In this document: positions 34,301 through 48,800 of the stretch, piece by piece
Layout: each line of letters opens with the position of its first letter
Position numbering within the stretch: position 1 is the first letter of the stretch
NCBI GenBank assembly: GCA_963082875.1
Contig: OY720098.1
Coordinates: forward strand, 6,448,001 to 6,512,000
DNA length: 64,000 bases
DNA from: Corella eumyota
Taxonomy: Eukaryota; Chordata; Ascidiacea; Phlebobranchia; Corellidae
Reading direction: 5' to 3'
Notes under the pieces: model-generated
What the model was told of the DNA's origin: nothing
Seen by the model: only the letters and a program-made list of their open reading frames with translations
The model's database searches: none
Position numbers and translations under genes: made by a program

Positions 34301-37300
34301 ACTCTATATTTCAATAGCGCTTTCAGGGTAAGCAAATTTAATTATTTTATAATTAGTAACTGGTATCGTGACTTGGTTATTATAACATTGCTCATTGTGA
34401 GATATGTTTTTCACTTTTCATTTCCTTAACCGATGCACTCGTCATAACATGTTGTTGGGCACAAAAAGTTATTAAAGTATACTTCCAGAATTCTATTAGA
34501 AAGAGACATTTATTTGGGCGATGGTCGTTCGTCGTGTTGTAATGTCATGAACGAGGTTGTTCAAAGTTGTTTAAATTCAGACTCAAAAAAACGTCGACGT
34601 CGACAAAGTGATTCAATTATAAACGGCGAAAATCGACCTTTAACCCAAGGGTTAACATATCAGTACTACGTCATTACTGCCACACCTACAACTAATAATA
34701 GAGTATTATATTCGTCGAGTTCTTTGTCACAACCTTTTATTGTTACTTTTAATTCAGGTATATTATATGCAGTTTAAATACATAACGAAATCCTTTTAAT
34801 TATTGTATTTTGGTCGTTAAAAATAGGAATTAAACCCAATTTTTATCCAGGTTCAAAAGCAATATTAGGAATTATAGCTTTGCCTCTTGCATTAATAGTT
34901 TTGATTTCACTACTGGTATACATAAAGGTATATTACGTATTTCTGTTTATTTAATATAAATGATCCAATAGTTTTTATAACTGATTGAAAATAAATTAAC
35001 ACCTTTTTCACTTTGTTTTAGAAAAGCTATTTTAGAATACAAAAACCGAAACGAAAGTAGCTCTCTTTCGCTACCTGTGGTTAACAATCCGTCGTTAGAA
35101 ATGGGAAATTTAAAGGCCAGAAACAGTAAATCTAATTTTATTAATGGCAAAATTAATACATATTTAATTTATTATTAAGAAGTGTCGTTGGATATTTGAC
35201 GAAATATAAATTGGTATTCAATTTTTTTAACACAGTTAAATTTTTTTGTAAGATATTCAAGTTTATGATGACGTCGAAGCACGTGGAATTTACGCAAATA
35301 TTAAAACAAATTCAAGTTTTGATCGATATGCCATAGCTAACAAAAATCTTATTAATGTTTATAATAGAAAAAGGCAAAATGACGACCTTGAATTTATTCA
35401 GGATTTTGAAGTAAAACTTTTATTCTAAATTTGATTACAAAGTTTTAAAAAAAAAAAAAAGTTTGCAAATTTATTTATAAATATATATATAATACCAAAA
35501 TTAATAATATAAACAATGATTTTAACCTTTATAATATCTAACACAGTTACGATTTAACTTTTCTAGACGCTAATCCCGAAATATTTGGAAAACTTGGCAA
35601 TTTCAACGACTTTTGCAGACACCAATACCAACATTTTTAAAAATCGTTACAAACACATAAAACCAAGTACGATTTTTTTGTTTTTTAAAATAAAGTTAAA
35701 TTTGTGCTATGTTTTCTAAAACATTTAACATTCGTACAGGCGATAACGAAAGAGTAGTTCTTAGTAAACTGCACAACGATCCGTATTCTGATTACATTAA
35801 TGCATCATATATCAACGTAAGTAAAAAAACAAGACTTTCACAAATATTTGATTTTTTCACAAATTTATTTATTTCTTGTGAAATAATAACTTATATAATT
35901 TTTAGGGATTTTTTTATCCGAAAAAGTTTATAGCAGCACAGGAACCAAAAAACTCGACAGTTAATGATTTTTGGAGGATGATAGTTGAAAAAAATTGCAC
36001 AACGATTGTTATGTTAACTCTTCTACAAGAAAACAATAAAGTAATGTTTATTTTAAAAGCCCTAAATTGTGCAAAAAATTTTACTTAGAATTAATGTTTT
36101 GGTTACGTTAATACGTTTAAATGTTTTTTATTAGGAAAAATGTGCTCAGTACTGGCCTGAATTGGGTAAAGAAGTATCCTACGGTTTTAATATAGTCAAA
36201 ACACTGGAAGAAATCAATACAGGAGATTATACAAAAAGAGTTTTTGTAGCGAAAATAAATGGAGCCAAGGTTGTAATTTGATAACATTAGTTTGGCATAT
36301 ATTTTTTTGTTAACATGTAGGTCAATTTATATGATATTATTTATCGGTACTAAATTTCTAACATAATTTTATTAAGGAATTAAAAATCAAACACTTTCAA
36401 TTTCTAACCTGGCCAGACCACGGAACACCAGATTCAACAACATCTTTATTTCATCTACATAAAGATGTGACTGATAAACATGAGCAAAACGATTGTCCAA
36501 TTTTAGTTCATTGCAGGTTTAGATATCTATTAAAAAATATTAAGTTTTTTATATTTTTGCTGACAAGCTTTAATTAAGCCTTTGTTAATTTACCTATAGT
36601 GCTGGATGCGGTCAAACAGGGACGTTTATTGGGTTTGACATTCTCAAAGATCAACTTCAACAACATGGAACTGTGAATTTTCTTAAATGTGTTCATGACA
36701 TGAGGCTTTGCCGAAGTGAGATGATAGAAACCATTGTAAGTTACGCCAACAATAACATTTTTTTAAAAGTTCGAAATAATTTTATGCTTTGTGTAATTTC
36801 TAAATGCTAAAATTTACTAGTACGTTGTTTTTACCTGAAAAATTAATTCAGTTTTTTAAATGAGTAAGAAGCACATAAAAAAATAATTTCAAGTTTTGTT
36901 TCTGTTATAAAATTTTTGTTTTAATAGGATCAATATATCTTCCTGCACAAGATGATAACGGAATTTGAAAATTTTGAAGAAACTGATATAAATGTTACAG
37001 AGTTCTTAACGTATGCTAAGGAAGTTAACATGTAAATATAATTATTGTTATTTATTGAAGTACGAAAAAACTGGTCTCTTTAACTTAATGTAATTTATTT
37101 TATTTTAATTCAATTTATCTTAGAACTTAATACCACTTATCAAAAGGCTTAATATCACAGTTATCTTAAGACAAAATTAAATAGCAAATTTTAATTTTTA
37201 GCTACGACGAGACCAAAAAAATGACAGTAACACAAATGCAATTCCACAATCTCTCTCTGATACCACCAGCACTAAGAAAAACTACAAGGGCAGACTTAAA

Positions 37301-38721
37301 ACAAAACCAAGAACTTTATAAACAATCCACTACAAAAGCATGTAAAAAAATAAATCTACCGCTCGTTGGGGATAATTTAAACAAAATTAACAAATTTTAA
37401 ATAAAAAACATTTTTTTAAGAATAATCAAAATATAATTTTTACATAAAATTTTAATTTTAAAATTCACTTTTTTGTAGACGACCACAACAATATAACAGT
37501 TAATTTATGTGAAAATAATGGTGTACCTGTTTACATTAACGCATCTAATATACGGGTAAAACACTTTTAAAATCTAAACACAATTTTTTTTGGATAAAAA
37601 TTAATATTTAAATAGTTTTATAACTAAAACAACATTACCACAAATTTATTTTTTTAAATATGACTCTTTGATTACATTTAAAGGCTTACATGAATGGATA
37701 CTACTATATTGTTGCCGAAGATCCCCTTCCGAACAATATCGATTTATTTTGGAAGTGTGTTTTAGACAACGGAATTAATCTTGTGGTGATGCTGGCCGAG
37801 GTAAATAAAATTAAGTTTTATTTAACACGATTAAACATCAAATTACAAAAATGTCATTGTTATTTATATTTAGCACGAATCTTCGTGTCCGAGATATTGG
37901 GCAGACGACCTAAAAACAGTTTTGTTTAACGACGTGTCTGTGCACACGTTAAAAACTGTCAGAAAACCTCATTACACTGTTAGGACATTGGGAGTGTATT
38001 TGAAATCAACCACGGTAAAAATAAATATTTATTTTTTCAAATAATATCACAACCAATACAAACTCTAAAAACACAAACATTATACAAAACTTTTACATAC
38101 TTAACCTATAATTCATTTTGAAATGGCTACTGTTAGCCATGTTTAATAATACAAATTGTTTAGGACATGTTTAATATTTAAAATCTCAAAATTTATTTTC
38201 AGGAGACACACACAATCAAGCAAATAATCCTTCCAAACTGGTCCTTGAACCCAAACAATACAAAAATGCCAAACATTTTAACTGTGATCGAAATTTCGTC
38301 ACTTGTCGAAGAAAACGAGGCTAACGCAACGGATGTGGGAGGAAAGAAATTTATCGCTCTATTTCATTGCAGGTTTATTTAATAATTAGTTTACATGTGG
38401 CGTATAATAAAAATTTTTACTCAAAAAGATTAAATTATTTTTGGTAAGTTTTTTCATTTTTTTTAAATAAATATATTCCCATCCAAATTAAATAAACGAT
38501 AAACTTTCAGCGACGGGTCGGATAAATGCGGCACGATGTGCGGGATTTCGAATCTATTACACCGGCTTGAAAACGAGAACAAGGTCGATGTATTTCGAAC
38601 AATCAAGGACCTGAGAGACGCGAGGGAAAACATGGTTGGCAGTGAAACGAATTACGAGTTTTGCTTCAACGTGATTACTGAATATATTCAGACATCTAAT
38701 CTCTACGAAGCCTTAAGATAA
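28359..38721 (+). pseudogene. G3: receptor-PTP copy frameshifted just after the transmembrane helix
   Basis: Exons: 28359-28443, 28673-28933, 29099-29239, 29347-29466, 29601-29714, 29899-30012, 30127-30240, 30315-30572, 30643-30753, 31027-31146, 31291-31453, 31548-31675, 31758-31972, 32039-32144, 32234-32385, 32444-32600, 32666-32800, 32863-33027, 33096-33225, 33315-33402, 33465-33644, 33720-33954, 34022-34124, 34199-34327, 34489-34757, 34851-34927, 35022-35125, 35253-35410, 35567-35666, 35740-35816, 35906-36040, 36135-36269, 36377-36516, 36600-36735, 36928-37031, 37202-37341, 37479-37555, 37684-37800, 37874-38014, 38203-38372, 38511-38721. The ectodomain is fully open. In exon 26 one T is inserted (TACATAAAG for TACAAAAG near 34923), so exon 27 is read out of frame and stops at TAG 35058. 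The predicted product is about 1302 residues: the ectodomain, the helix and a short basic tail ending [15 protein letters not shown]. The unread D1 part has lost further motif residues (FIAAQEP, MIETI). It could be a pseudogene or a membrane-anchored decoy; a single-base sequencing error is also possible. Confidence 0.82.
34923..34927 (+). other. G3 1-nt insertion at the end of the transmembrane exon
   Basis: G1, G2, G4, G5 and G0 read GTATACAAAAGGTAT here; G3 reads GTATACATAAAGGTAT. The exon becomes 77 instead of 76 nt and the phase passed to exon 27 changes from 2 to 0, leading to a stop 12 codons later. Confidence 0.85.
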
Positions 38722-38755
38722 ATCACCAAACATTTTTCGCTAAACATTAGTTTCA

Positions 38756-38761
38756 AATAAA
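38756..38761 (+). terminator. Polyadenylation signal of G3 (AATAAA)
   Basis: AATAAA 35 nt after the family stop codon of G3. Confidence 0.55.
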
Positions 38762-39558
38762 TCAACACCTAATTTTTAAACCATATATCCCAGTTTACGA
38801 CAACCATAGCATTAGTGCGTTAAAATTCTTGTTAGTAAAATCTGAATATAAGTTGGGGTTGCAAAAAAATGTAGCTAAATCTATTAGTAACGTTTAAATT
38901 GCTATAAAAAACAGTTTTGCATTTTAATTATCCTTACAACAGAAGCTTTTTTTATTATATTACGAAAATCACAGTTAAAAATTGTAAGCGTGGTATTGCT
39001 AATTTCCTTTTCTGCCTGCCAAAAAGTCTGATGTTTTAGTTACGTGCCCTTTCGTCACAAAACAAACATAACATGACCATGAGACTACTTTTCTTTAGAA
39101 CTGTATATATACTGCAGACATTGAATTCTTGATAAACTAATAGTAGTAATGTTTAAATACGTTTCATGTTTACACCAACTATTTTTTTTAAATGTAAATT
39201 CTTTAATTTAATATCTCATAAATTTGCATAAACCTGCATGCGAATTTAAAATCAAAAATCAAATTGAATAATTAACAGTTGAATGATTCTTACAATCCGA
39301 TATTTGATTTAAAGTTTTCATTTTTAAACTGTAAATATTATTTATTAGGCGTAATAAAAAAGTTGTAAATGTTGTAAAAAATATCATTACTTATAATATC
39401 AATTCTATAGTAATCGGTATAACACTTAAAAAAAGTAAACTTAGATCAAAATAAAATTTTTAAATTATGTTTTAATTATTTTTCAATTATAGAATGCTAC
39501 TTAAGTTTCACTGCCTTATAAATGTAAAGCTGTCAAGTAAAGAAATGCGTAGAATAAG

Positions 39559-39618
39559 TGAGTCATTGTAACATTCGAAACACGTGACAACAGACAACTC
39601 AGTTTTCCCTATGTGTAA
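39559..39618 (+). promoter_or_regulatory. Promoter-like block of G4
   Basis: TGAGTCA 39559-39565, CACGTG 39581-39586 and TATGTGTAA 39610-39618; same as G3. Confidence 0.42.
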
Positions 39619-39890
39619 CTTGATTATCCAAACAAAAACGCAACCGATATTTCATTAAAAATAAAATTAAGCAAGTTAGGCAAAGTGGGTTGTGTACTTA
39701 ATAAAATTTGTTGTAAATAATAATGTCTTAGTGTATTTATTTTTTTTACAGTCGTATAATTTAGGTAGTATGTTTATATATTACCATTAAATATTGTAAA
39801 TTTTACTGGTTTAGTCTCTTTTTGTATTTAATTTAAATTTGATTAAAATTGAATTTTGTTTTTTATTGAAATGAATAAAATAATAGCAAT

Positions 39891-42800
39891 ATGAAACAGT
39901 TTTCTAAAATTTTTGTTTATATAGTTCTTGCATTTCCATTGCTAGCAAAAGACGTTACAGCACAAAATGGAATATGTAAATAATTTTTTACTTAATCTTT
40001 TATTTTGTAATAATTTATAAATTAAAAAATTAATTTACTATAAACAGATAATTATATTTAAAACAAATTTTTAAACTTAAATTCTATTTAGCACAAGATC
40101 TGTAAAAAATATTTTCAAGTTATCAAATATTTTATTTTAATTTTTCTACACCAAATTTACTTGTTTTAATCATAACATAATATATTTTAATTTAATATTT
40201 TTAGTACGCAACGAAGAGAATACTTGCGAGTACTATTTTTCTGATGAACAACAAATTTATTCTCAACTACCCGGATCACCCGGACCACTCGATAGTTGTC
40301 CAAGCGGATTTTCTGTTTTAGCTATGCCTAAAACACAAGCACAACGAGAGTTTTTAAGAGACAACATATTGACTGCTCGTCCAGGTACATTGAACAATTA
40401 TTTTGTTGGGGCAAGATATATGAATGGAGAATGGCTTTGGGCAGACGGCGACGTTTTAAATGAAAGTAAGACTTAGAATATTAAACTAATTGATTATTAA
40501 ACATATATAAATTAAAAGCAAAACTCGTAATTTAAAATTTAAAATTCGTAAGATACGCCGGTTTTAATATTTTTTTCTTTTGACGTCATAAAATTTAAAG
40601 CAACAAAAATATTCTTTGTTTGTAATAAAGTTCCTAGCGTTGCAGGAACGTTAGATCCCACAGGATGTGCAGTAATAAATCCGGGAAACAGACATTTTCC
40701 TGGATTTAATATTTATTTTGCTTCATTTGGATGTAATGATTTTTCTAGATTTTTTGCTTGTGAGCGTAGTGGTGAGTTTTTAATTTAATTGTCATTAAAT
40801 TCTAAACGTGACTAAACTAAGTTATCCAAAAAATGTATGGTAAAATTTAAAAAATTTTACCTTAAAAAAATAATTTAGTCGGACAATCTTCACCTTGCTC
40901 GTCAAGACCTTGTCAAAACGGAGCACAATGCACTAGCTTAGGTTGTAGCTTTACATGTAATTGTGCTGCAGGATATAAAGGCTATACTTGTGATATAGGT
41001 ATGCGTACCATATATACCAAATGAAACATGTTGTGTAAATAATTAAAGTAAAATTTAACCTATTTGTAGAATATACAATATTTTTTTTCATAAATACAGC
41101 CTATTTGACTTTCCTAAAATTCACTTTTTTAGATATAAACGAATGTCAATCTAACCCATGTAGAAATCGTGGATCATGCATCGATCGAGTTAATAGTTTT
41201 GAGTGCTCCTGTGTAGGTGGGTTTACTGGAAGGCAGTGTATAACAAGTGAGTTTAAATTGTTATTTCAATTGTCATTAAACAAAATAAAAACGGTAGAAT
41301 TTTTTTTAATAAAAAATAAGTATTAAATAAGTAATAATATCCTAGTTGTTTTATTGCATTCTAATAAAAAAAAATATATTAAATTAACAATTGTTTTAAC
41401 AATATCTAAAAATAAATAACGTTGTTATAGATATTAATGAGTGTGCAAGTTCGCCTTGTTCAAATGGAGGTACATGTGTAGACGGAATTAATTCTTATAC
41501 CTGTACTTGTGTACTGGGCTATACTGGATCAAATTGTTTAACAAGTTAGTTGAAATACACCTAAGTTTTTTAAGTATTAAGCAAGCTTTTTGTACTAATG
41601 TAACTGTACTAAAAAATGCCTGCAAACAACCAAGTTAATCACTTTTAATAAATAATAGATATAAATGACTGTACATTACAATCATGCAACAACGGAGGCA
41701 CATGCGTAGATTTAGTTAATAATTTTAGATGTATATGTCCCGATGGATTAACTGGCAGAACTTGTTCTATAGGTAAGATAATTATTTGGTAAAAATACTA
41801 GAAAAAAAATTTTCACAAAATTTACTTCAATACAAATTTTGTTTAGATGTTACGGTTGACAATGCAGATCAAAGTTGCCGATATTATTTTTCAAGACTTA
41901 CTGCTAGTTCTCAAGGAAATGCTTTTAATGCATGCAGAACTAGATTTTCAAATTCACAATTGGCTATTTTTAAATCAACCGAACAACAAAGTTTTGCAAG
42001 AAATAGTATTGTGAAAATATATTCGCAATCCCGAAATTATTACCTCGGTGGAAGTTTAATCAACAATATTTGGTTATGGAAAGACGGAGATGAACTAACG
42101 CCAAGTAAAATATAAAATAAAAAAAAGTTAAATATTTACTTTTCAAATTTGTTATAAGAAAATATTTTTATTTATATTTTATCACAGATCCATCAGGACA
42201 GGATAATCAGCTTGCTTGTGTTTCCATAAACCCGGAGTTATCTACTTTACAAAGAGTCTCATGCACAACAAATTTAAATTACGCTTGCGAGCAACCCAGT
42301 AAGTAAAATTTTAAATTAAAAAAAAAACGGAACTATATATCAAGTAAAAATAAAATATTTTATATTTAAACACAAACAAAGATATTTAATATGGCGATGC
42401 ACAAATAATTTGAAACCATTTTGGCCTTGGTAATTTAAAAACTTTTTTAAAATTTTAGTTAGCGAGAAGTATTACTCTTATTTAGAAGGATTTACATATC
42501 ACGCTTAACTTATCGTCAATGTTCAAAATACTTGCTTTTTAAATTATATTTCATGCTTTTATTTTAAGTTGGAAACTTTAATCCCTGCTTGTTAAATCCA
42601 TGTCAAAACGGAGGAAGTTGCACAAATTTTGGATGTGGTTTTCAATGTAAATGCAGGACAAATTTTTTTGGGTATATCTGTGATATTGGTAAGTCGTCCA
42701 AAATATATTTCCTAGCTATGTTTGTTTATTATTGCCAAAGTAAATCAGTTTTAATACCTTTCAGATGATTATGTTATAAAAAGAAACAGACACAAAGACT

Positions 42801-45800
42801 AAAATATTATGTTTTTTTAAATACTGTGTTTAGAACAAATAGAAATAACTGTTCCTGGGAATCAAGTGGTAATTGAAGGTGAAACAGAAACATTTAATTT
42901 TATTGTTGAACCTCGTGTTTTTGGTTCTGTTATCTGTAGATTGCTGTTTGCTGAAGAGGTACTGCTAACCACGCCCTCATTTACGACGACAAACAGGTAC
43001 TTTTCTAAATTTTTTATTTGGTAAGAATAATGACTAATGAAAAATTTTTAACTTTTATATTTGTTACTGAATTGCCATGAACTATTTTAGATTTTCACAC
43101 ACTATAACCGACATCAAAGCTACCAACGGTGGTAGTTATAGGTTACAGTGTACATTGCAAGTGCAATTTCAACAAATGCCTGTAACAATATCAAGATCAT
43201 TTACATTGGATGTTCATGGTCAGTTTGTTTGCAAAATTTATAAAACAAAATCTATTTTTTTAAATAATATTTCTTGCAAAATGATACTTGTTACTTTAAG
43301 TGCGTGCAACTATATCGATAACGGAATCTCAACTTGTATTGCAAAGAAGTGAGAGGGATGTTGCGACAACTGTAACTTGTACTGCACAGGGTACACCGAT
43401 CCCATCTGTTACTTGGTCAAGAAACAATCAAGAAATCACAACCATTCCATCATCGGTGTACCAACAACGAGTTTTTGCGAATCCCACTCCTAACAGTGTT
43501 ATTTGGTTTGTAAATGTAAGCTAAAGTCAAATGAATAAAGTATTTATTAAAGTAGCATTTAATTGCTCTTGTTAATTCCAGACAAATTTCGACAATTCGG
43601 GGGAATATGTTTGTGTAGCGTCTCACAACATTGGGACACCAAGTACAAGATATCAAGCAAATGCTACTCTTATAGTTAATGTCATGGGTAAAATAATAAA
43701 GAAGTTCTATTTTGTAATATATTCACAAATTGACATCTTTATTTATAACATTTAATTTATTAATATTAAAACCTAGGTATTCCAGAAATATCCACACAAA
43801 CAAGTTATCTAGAACTACCAAAAAACAACACAGTTAAGTTTACATGCATATTTGAAGGAAATCCTTTACCTAATATTGAATGGAGCTATTCCAACGAAAC
43901 AGTTATACCCAATAACAGTCAATTTGAGGTAAAAAATCTTAACTCTCTTCTTTTTCTTAATTAAAAGTATGAAAATTTAATAGATATCGCAATCAAGAAC
44001 TTCTTTATTTTAAATGAAAAGTACATTGACTGTTTATGGAACATCTTGTAAAGTAGTTGCCCTGTGGAGATTTTTATGTTTTGCTACAAGTTCTTTAACA
44101 ACATCTCCAATAAAAAGTCAACCGTTTTCCATTAACATAGGTATATATTATTTAGTGTTTTTATAAATGTAAATATAAACTAATACAAAATGTAATTTTG
44201 TAAATAGAACGCCAAACTTTAAGTTTTAATAGTACGATACGAAATTGCAACAGTGCACATGGAGCTTGTATGAGAAGAGAAGACACTTTACTTGTTGTTT
44301 CGAGTCAGAGTGTGTTAAATTCCGTTGCGTCACGATTAGGTAAACATTTTAGTTTTTAAATAACATTAACACTTTAACTAAATTGTACCATAACATTTTT
44401 AGTACCAAACAACAACTTTTTCTATTGGATATCAAATCAATCGACTGATTTTTTCACAAATGCGGAGTCTAATATTTTACCACATTCTGATGGCTGCTTT
44501 CGAATTCGAAGATCCAACAATATGTTAGTGTCAAGTTCGAATAACAGAGCATACACAATATGTGAAGGTAAACAATCTATCCTTGTGTTTTTAAATGAAT
44601 TAGCAAATCAAAATTGTTACAATTGCATTTTTAAGCTAACAGCGCTGTCCAACCTTCGATAAATGTCGAGAGTAATGTTTGTGATGGAACTATTATAAAT
44701 ATTTCTTGGTCCATCCTTCCAGGGGCTTTATCTTTTCCACATACATTAGTTTATTATGATTCTAGGTAAAATATAAAAAAGGAATATTTAATATCGTAAC
44801 ATAAAGAAGTCTTTTCAACACCAACCTAATTATATTGATAAACTTTTAAGAGCACCAACTGTTACACAAACATTGGACCCAGGTAGAACACAATTTTTAG
44901 CAACGGGACTAACACCTAGAACAACTTATTCAATACAGGTTTGATTTTAGTAGCATAGGAAATAATTGACATTGTGTTAACATACTTTTTTATTTTGCTA
45001 GATTTTACCACAATTCGGGGGTTGTCAAAACTCATCGTCGAGTACAAGTACTTCGTATACCACAACACGGGGGCCATTAAGCCCACCTATTAATATTAAT
45101 GTTGATTATCAAAAGACAACAAACTCATGTTCAGTAACTTGGGCCGCACCTAGTAATACAGAAGATATAGGGGGATATATGGTATGCATATTAAATCACT
45201 AGAATATTCGTTTAAAAACATACATACAATCATAAAAGCTTAAATATATTGTTCAGGTTAGATATATTGAACAAATTGCTATAAGTCGAAATGGCGACCA
45301 ACAAGTTGCTAATCCGTTATCAACAACTACTAACATTTCTACCGAAACTTTTAGCTTCACTTTTCGACTAACAAGACCGAATACTAACTACCAAATTCAA
45401 GTTGGAACATTTGCAACCAGTCCTTGCCAATCAATTATCCCAAACTCGTTTACAAATATTGTGTCTGACATTTGTGTTACTGAATCTTCTAGTAGGTCAA
45501 TATTGTAAATCGTGAATGATTATATAAAGTTTTAACTAATATGTGTATTTTATTTAAGTTCCAGATACAATCACGCTTTCAAGTACACCACCTGTAATAA
45601 CCGAAAACAACCAGGCCATAGTAAAATTTACTCCTGTTGACGAAAGAAATGGAATAATAAGGTATAAGACTGGTATATTTTTTTAAATAAAAATTTTAAC
45701 AACATCACCTTAATTTCAAACCATAAGGTCTATTAAATTATTGCACAGTTGCTATTTTGTGATTGTTCAACGAGTGGCAAATAAAGGCAGTATGGTGGTT

Positions 45801-48800
45801 GAAAAAGATCCAAATTTAATAGAACAAGGAAGTAACCCTAATAATACCGAACGCTATATTTCAATAGCGCATTCAGGGTAAGCAAATTTAATAATTTTAT
45901 TATTAGTAACTGGTATCGTGACTTGATTATTATAACATTGCTCATTGTGAGATATGCTTTTCACTTTTCATTTCCTTAACCGATACACTCGTCATAACAT
46001 GTTGTTGGGCACAAAAAATTATTAAGGTATACTTCCAGAATTCTATCAGAAAGAGACATTTATTTGGGCGATGGTCGCAACTCGTGTTGTAATGTCATGA
46101 GCGAGGTTGTTCAAAGTTGTTTGAATTCAGACTCAAAAAAACGTCGACGTCGACAAAGTGATTCAATTATAAACGGCGAAAATCGACCTTTAACCCAAGG
46201 GTTAACATATCAATACTACGTCATTACTGCCACACCTACAACTAACAATGGGGTATTATATTCGTCGAGTTCTTTGTCACAACCTTTTATTGTTACTTTT
46301 AATTCAGGTATATTATATGCAGTTTAAATAAATAACAAAATGCTTTTGATTATTGTATTTTGGTCGTTAAAAATAGGAATTAAACCCAATTTTTATCCAG
46401 GTTCAAAAGCAATACTAGGAATTATAGCTCTGCCTCTTGTATTAATACTTTTGATTTCACTACTGGTATACAAAAGGTATATTGTGTATTTCTGTTTATT
46501 TAATATAAATGATCCAATAGTTTTTATAACTGATTGAAAATAAATTAACACCTTTTTCACTTTGTTTTAGAAAAGCTATTTTAGAATACAAAAACCGAAA
46601 CGAAAGTAGCTCTCTTTCGCTACCTGTGGTTAACAATCCGTCGTTAGAAATGGGAAATTTAAAGGCCAGAAACAGTAAATCTAATTTTATTAATGGCAAA
46701 ATTAATACATATTTAATTTATTATTAAGAAGTGTCGTTAGATATTTGACGAAATATAAATTGGTATTCAATTTTTTTAACACAGTTTAATTTTTTTGTAA
46801 GATATTCAAGTTTATGATGACGTCGAAGCGCGTGGAATTTACGCAAATATTAAAACAAATTCAAGTTTTGATCGATACGCCATAGCTAACAAAAATGTTA
46901 TTAATGTTTATAATAGAAAAAGGCAAAATGACAACCTTGAATTTATTCAGAATTTTGAAGTAAAACTTTTATTCTAAATTTGATTACAAAGTTTAAAAAA
47001 AAAAGTTTGCAAATTTTTTTATAAATATATATATAATACCAAAATTACTAATAATAACAATGATTGTTAACCTTCATAATATCTAACAAAGTTACGATTT
47101 AACTTTTCTAGACGCTAATCCCGAAATATTTGGAAAACTTGGCAATTTCAACGACTTATGCAGACACCAATACCAACATTTTTAAAAATAGTTACAAACA
47201 CATAAAACCAAGTACGACTTTTTGTTTTTTAAAATAAAGTTAAAAAAAATTTCTAAAATATTTAACATTCGTACAGGCGATAACGAAAGAGTAGTTTTTA
47301 GTAAACTGCACAATGATCCGTATTCTGATTACATTAATGCATCGTATATCAACGTAAGTAAAAAAACAAGACTTTCACAAATATTTGATTTTTTCACAGA
47401 TTTATTTATTCTTGTGAAATAATAACTTATATAATTTTTAGGGATTTTTTTATCCGAAAAAGTTTATAGCAGCACAGGGACCAAAAAACTCCACAGTTAA
47501 TGATTTTTGGAGGATGATAGTTGAAAAAAATTGCACAACGATTGTTATGTTAACTCTTCTACAAGAAAACAATAAAGTAATGTTTATTTTAAAAGCCTTA
47601 AATTGTGCAAAAAATTTTACTTACAACTAATGTTTTGGTTACGTTAATACGTTTAAATGTTTTTTATTAGGAAAAATGTGCTCAGTACTGGCCTGAATTG
47701 GGTAAAGAAGTATCCTACGGTTTTAATATAGTCAAAACACTGGAAGAAATCAATACAGGAAACTATACAAAAAGAGTTTTTGTAGCGAAAATAAATGGAG
47801 CCAAGGTTGTAATTTGATAAAATTAGTTTGGCATATATTTTTTTGTTAACATGTAGGTCAATTTAAATGATATTATTTATCGGTACTAAATTCCTAACAT
47901 AATTTTATTAAGGAATTAAAAATCAAACACTTTCAATTTCTAACCTGGCCAGACCACGGAACGCCAGATTCAACAACATCTTTATTTCATCTACATAAAG
48001 ATGTTACTGATAAACATAAGCAAAACGATTGTCCAATTTTAGTTCATTGCAGGTTTAGATATCTATTAAAAATATTAAGTTTTTTATGTCCTTGCTGACA
48101 AGCTTTAATTAAGCCTTTGTTATTTTACCTATAGTGCTGGATGCGGTCAAACAGGGACGTTTATTGGGTTTGACATTCTCAAAGATCAACTTCAACAACA
48201 TGGAACTGTGAATTTTCTTAAATGTGTTCATGACATGAGGCTTTGCCGAAGTGAGATGATACAAAGCGTTGTAAGTTACACCAACAATAACATTTTTTTA
48301 AAAGTTCGAAATAATTTTATGCTTTGTGTAATTTCTAAATGCTAAAATTTACTAGTACGTTGTTTTTACCTGAAAAATTAATTCAGTTTTTCAAATGAGT
48401 AAGAAGCACATAAAAAAATAATTTAAAGTTTTGTTTCTGTTATAAAATTTTTGTTTTAATAGGATCAATATATCTTCCTGCACAAGATGATAACGGAATT
48501 TGAAAATTTTGGAGAAACTGATATAAATGTTACAGAGTTCTTTCTTAACGTATGCTAAGGAAGTTAACATGTAAATATAATTATCGTTATTTATTGAAGC
48601 ACGAAAAAACTGGTTTCTTTAACTTTATGTAAATTATTTTATTCTAATATAATTTATCAAAATGCTTTATACCACTAAAACAATTATCTTAAATCAAAAT
48701 TAAATAGCAAATTTTAATTTTTAGCTACGACGAGACCAAAAAAATGACAGAAACACAAAGGCAATTCCACAATCTCTCTCTGATACCGCCAGCACTAAGT

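Larger units (their letters stand above)
38722..39890 (+). other. Spacer G3-G4
   Basis: 1169 bp, near-duplicate of the G2-G3 spacer with only isolated differences. It contains the G3 polyadenylation signal and the G4 promoter-like block. No gene seen. Confidence 0.7.

Noticed and set aside
26640-41980. The near-identical G2-G3 and G3-G4 junctions as a pure assembly duplication
   Set aside because: Isolated differences exist inside the block and the flanks differ clearly on both sides, so a real recent exchange is more likely. I cannot exclude an assembly effect without reads, and have noted the check under findings.
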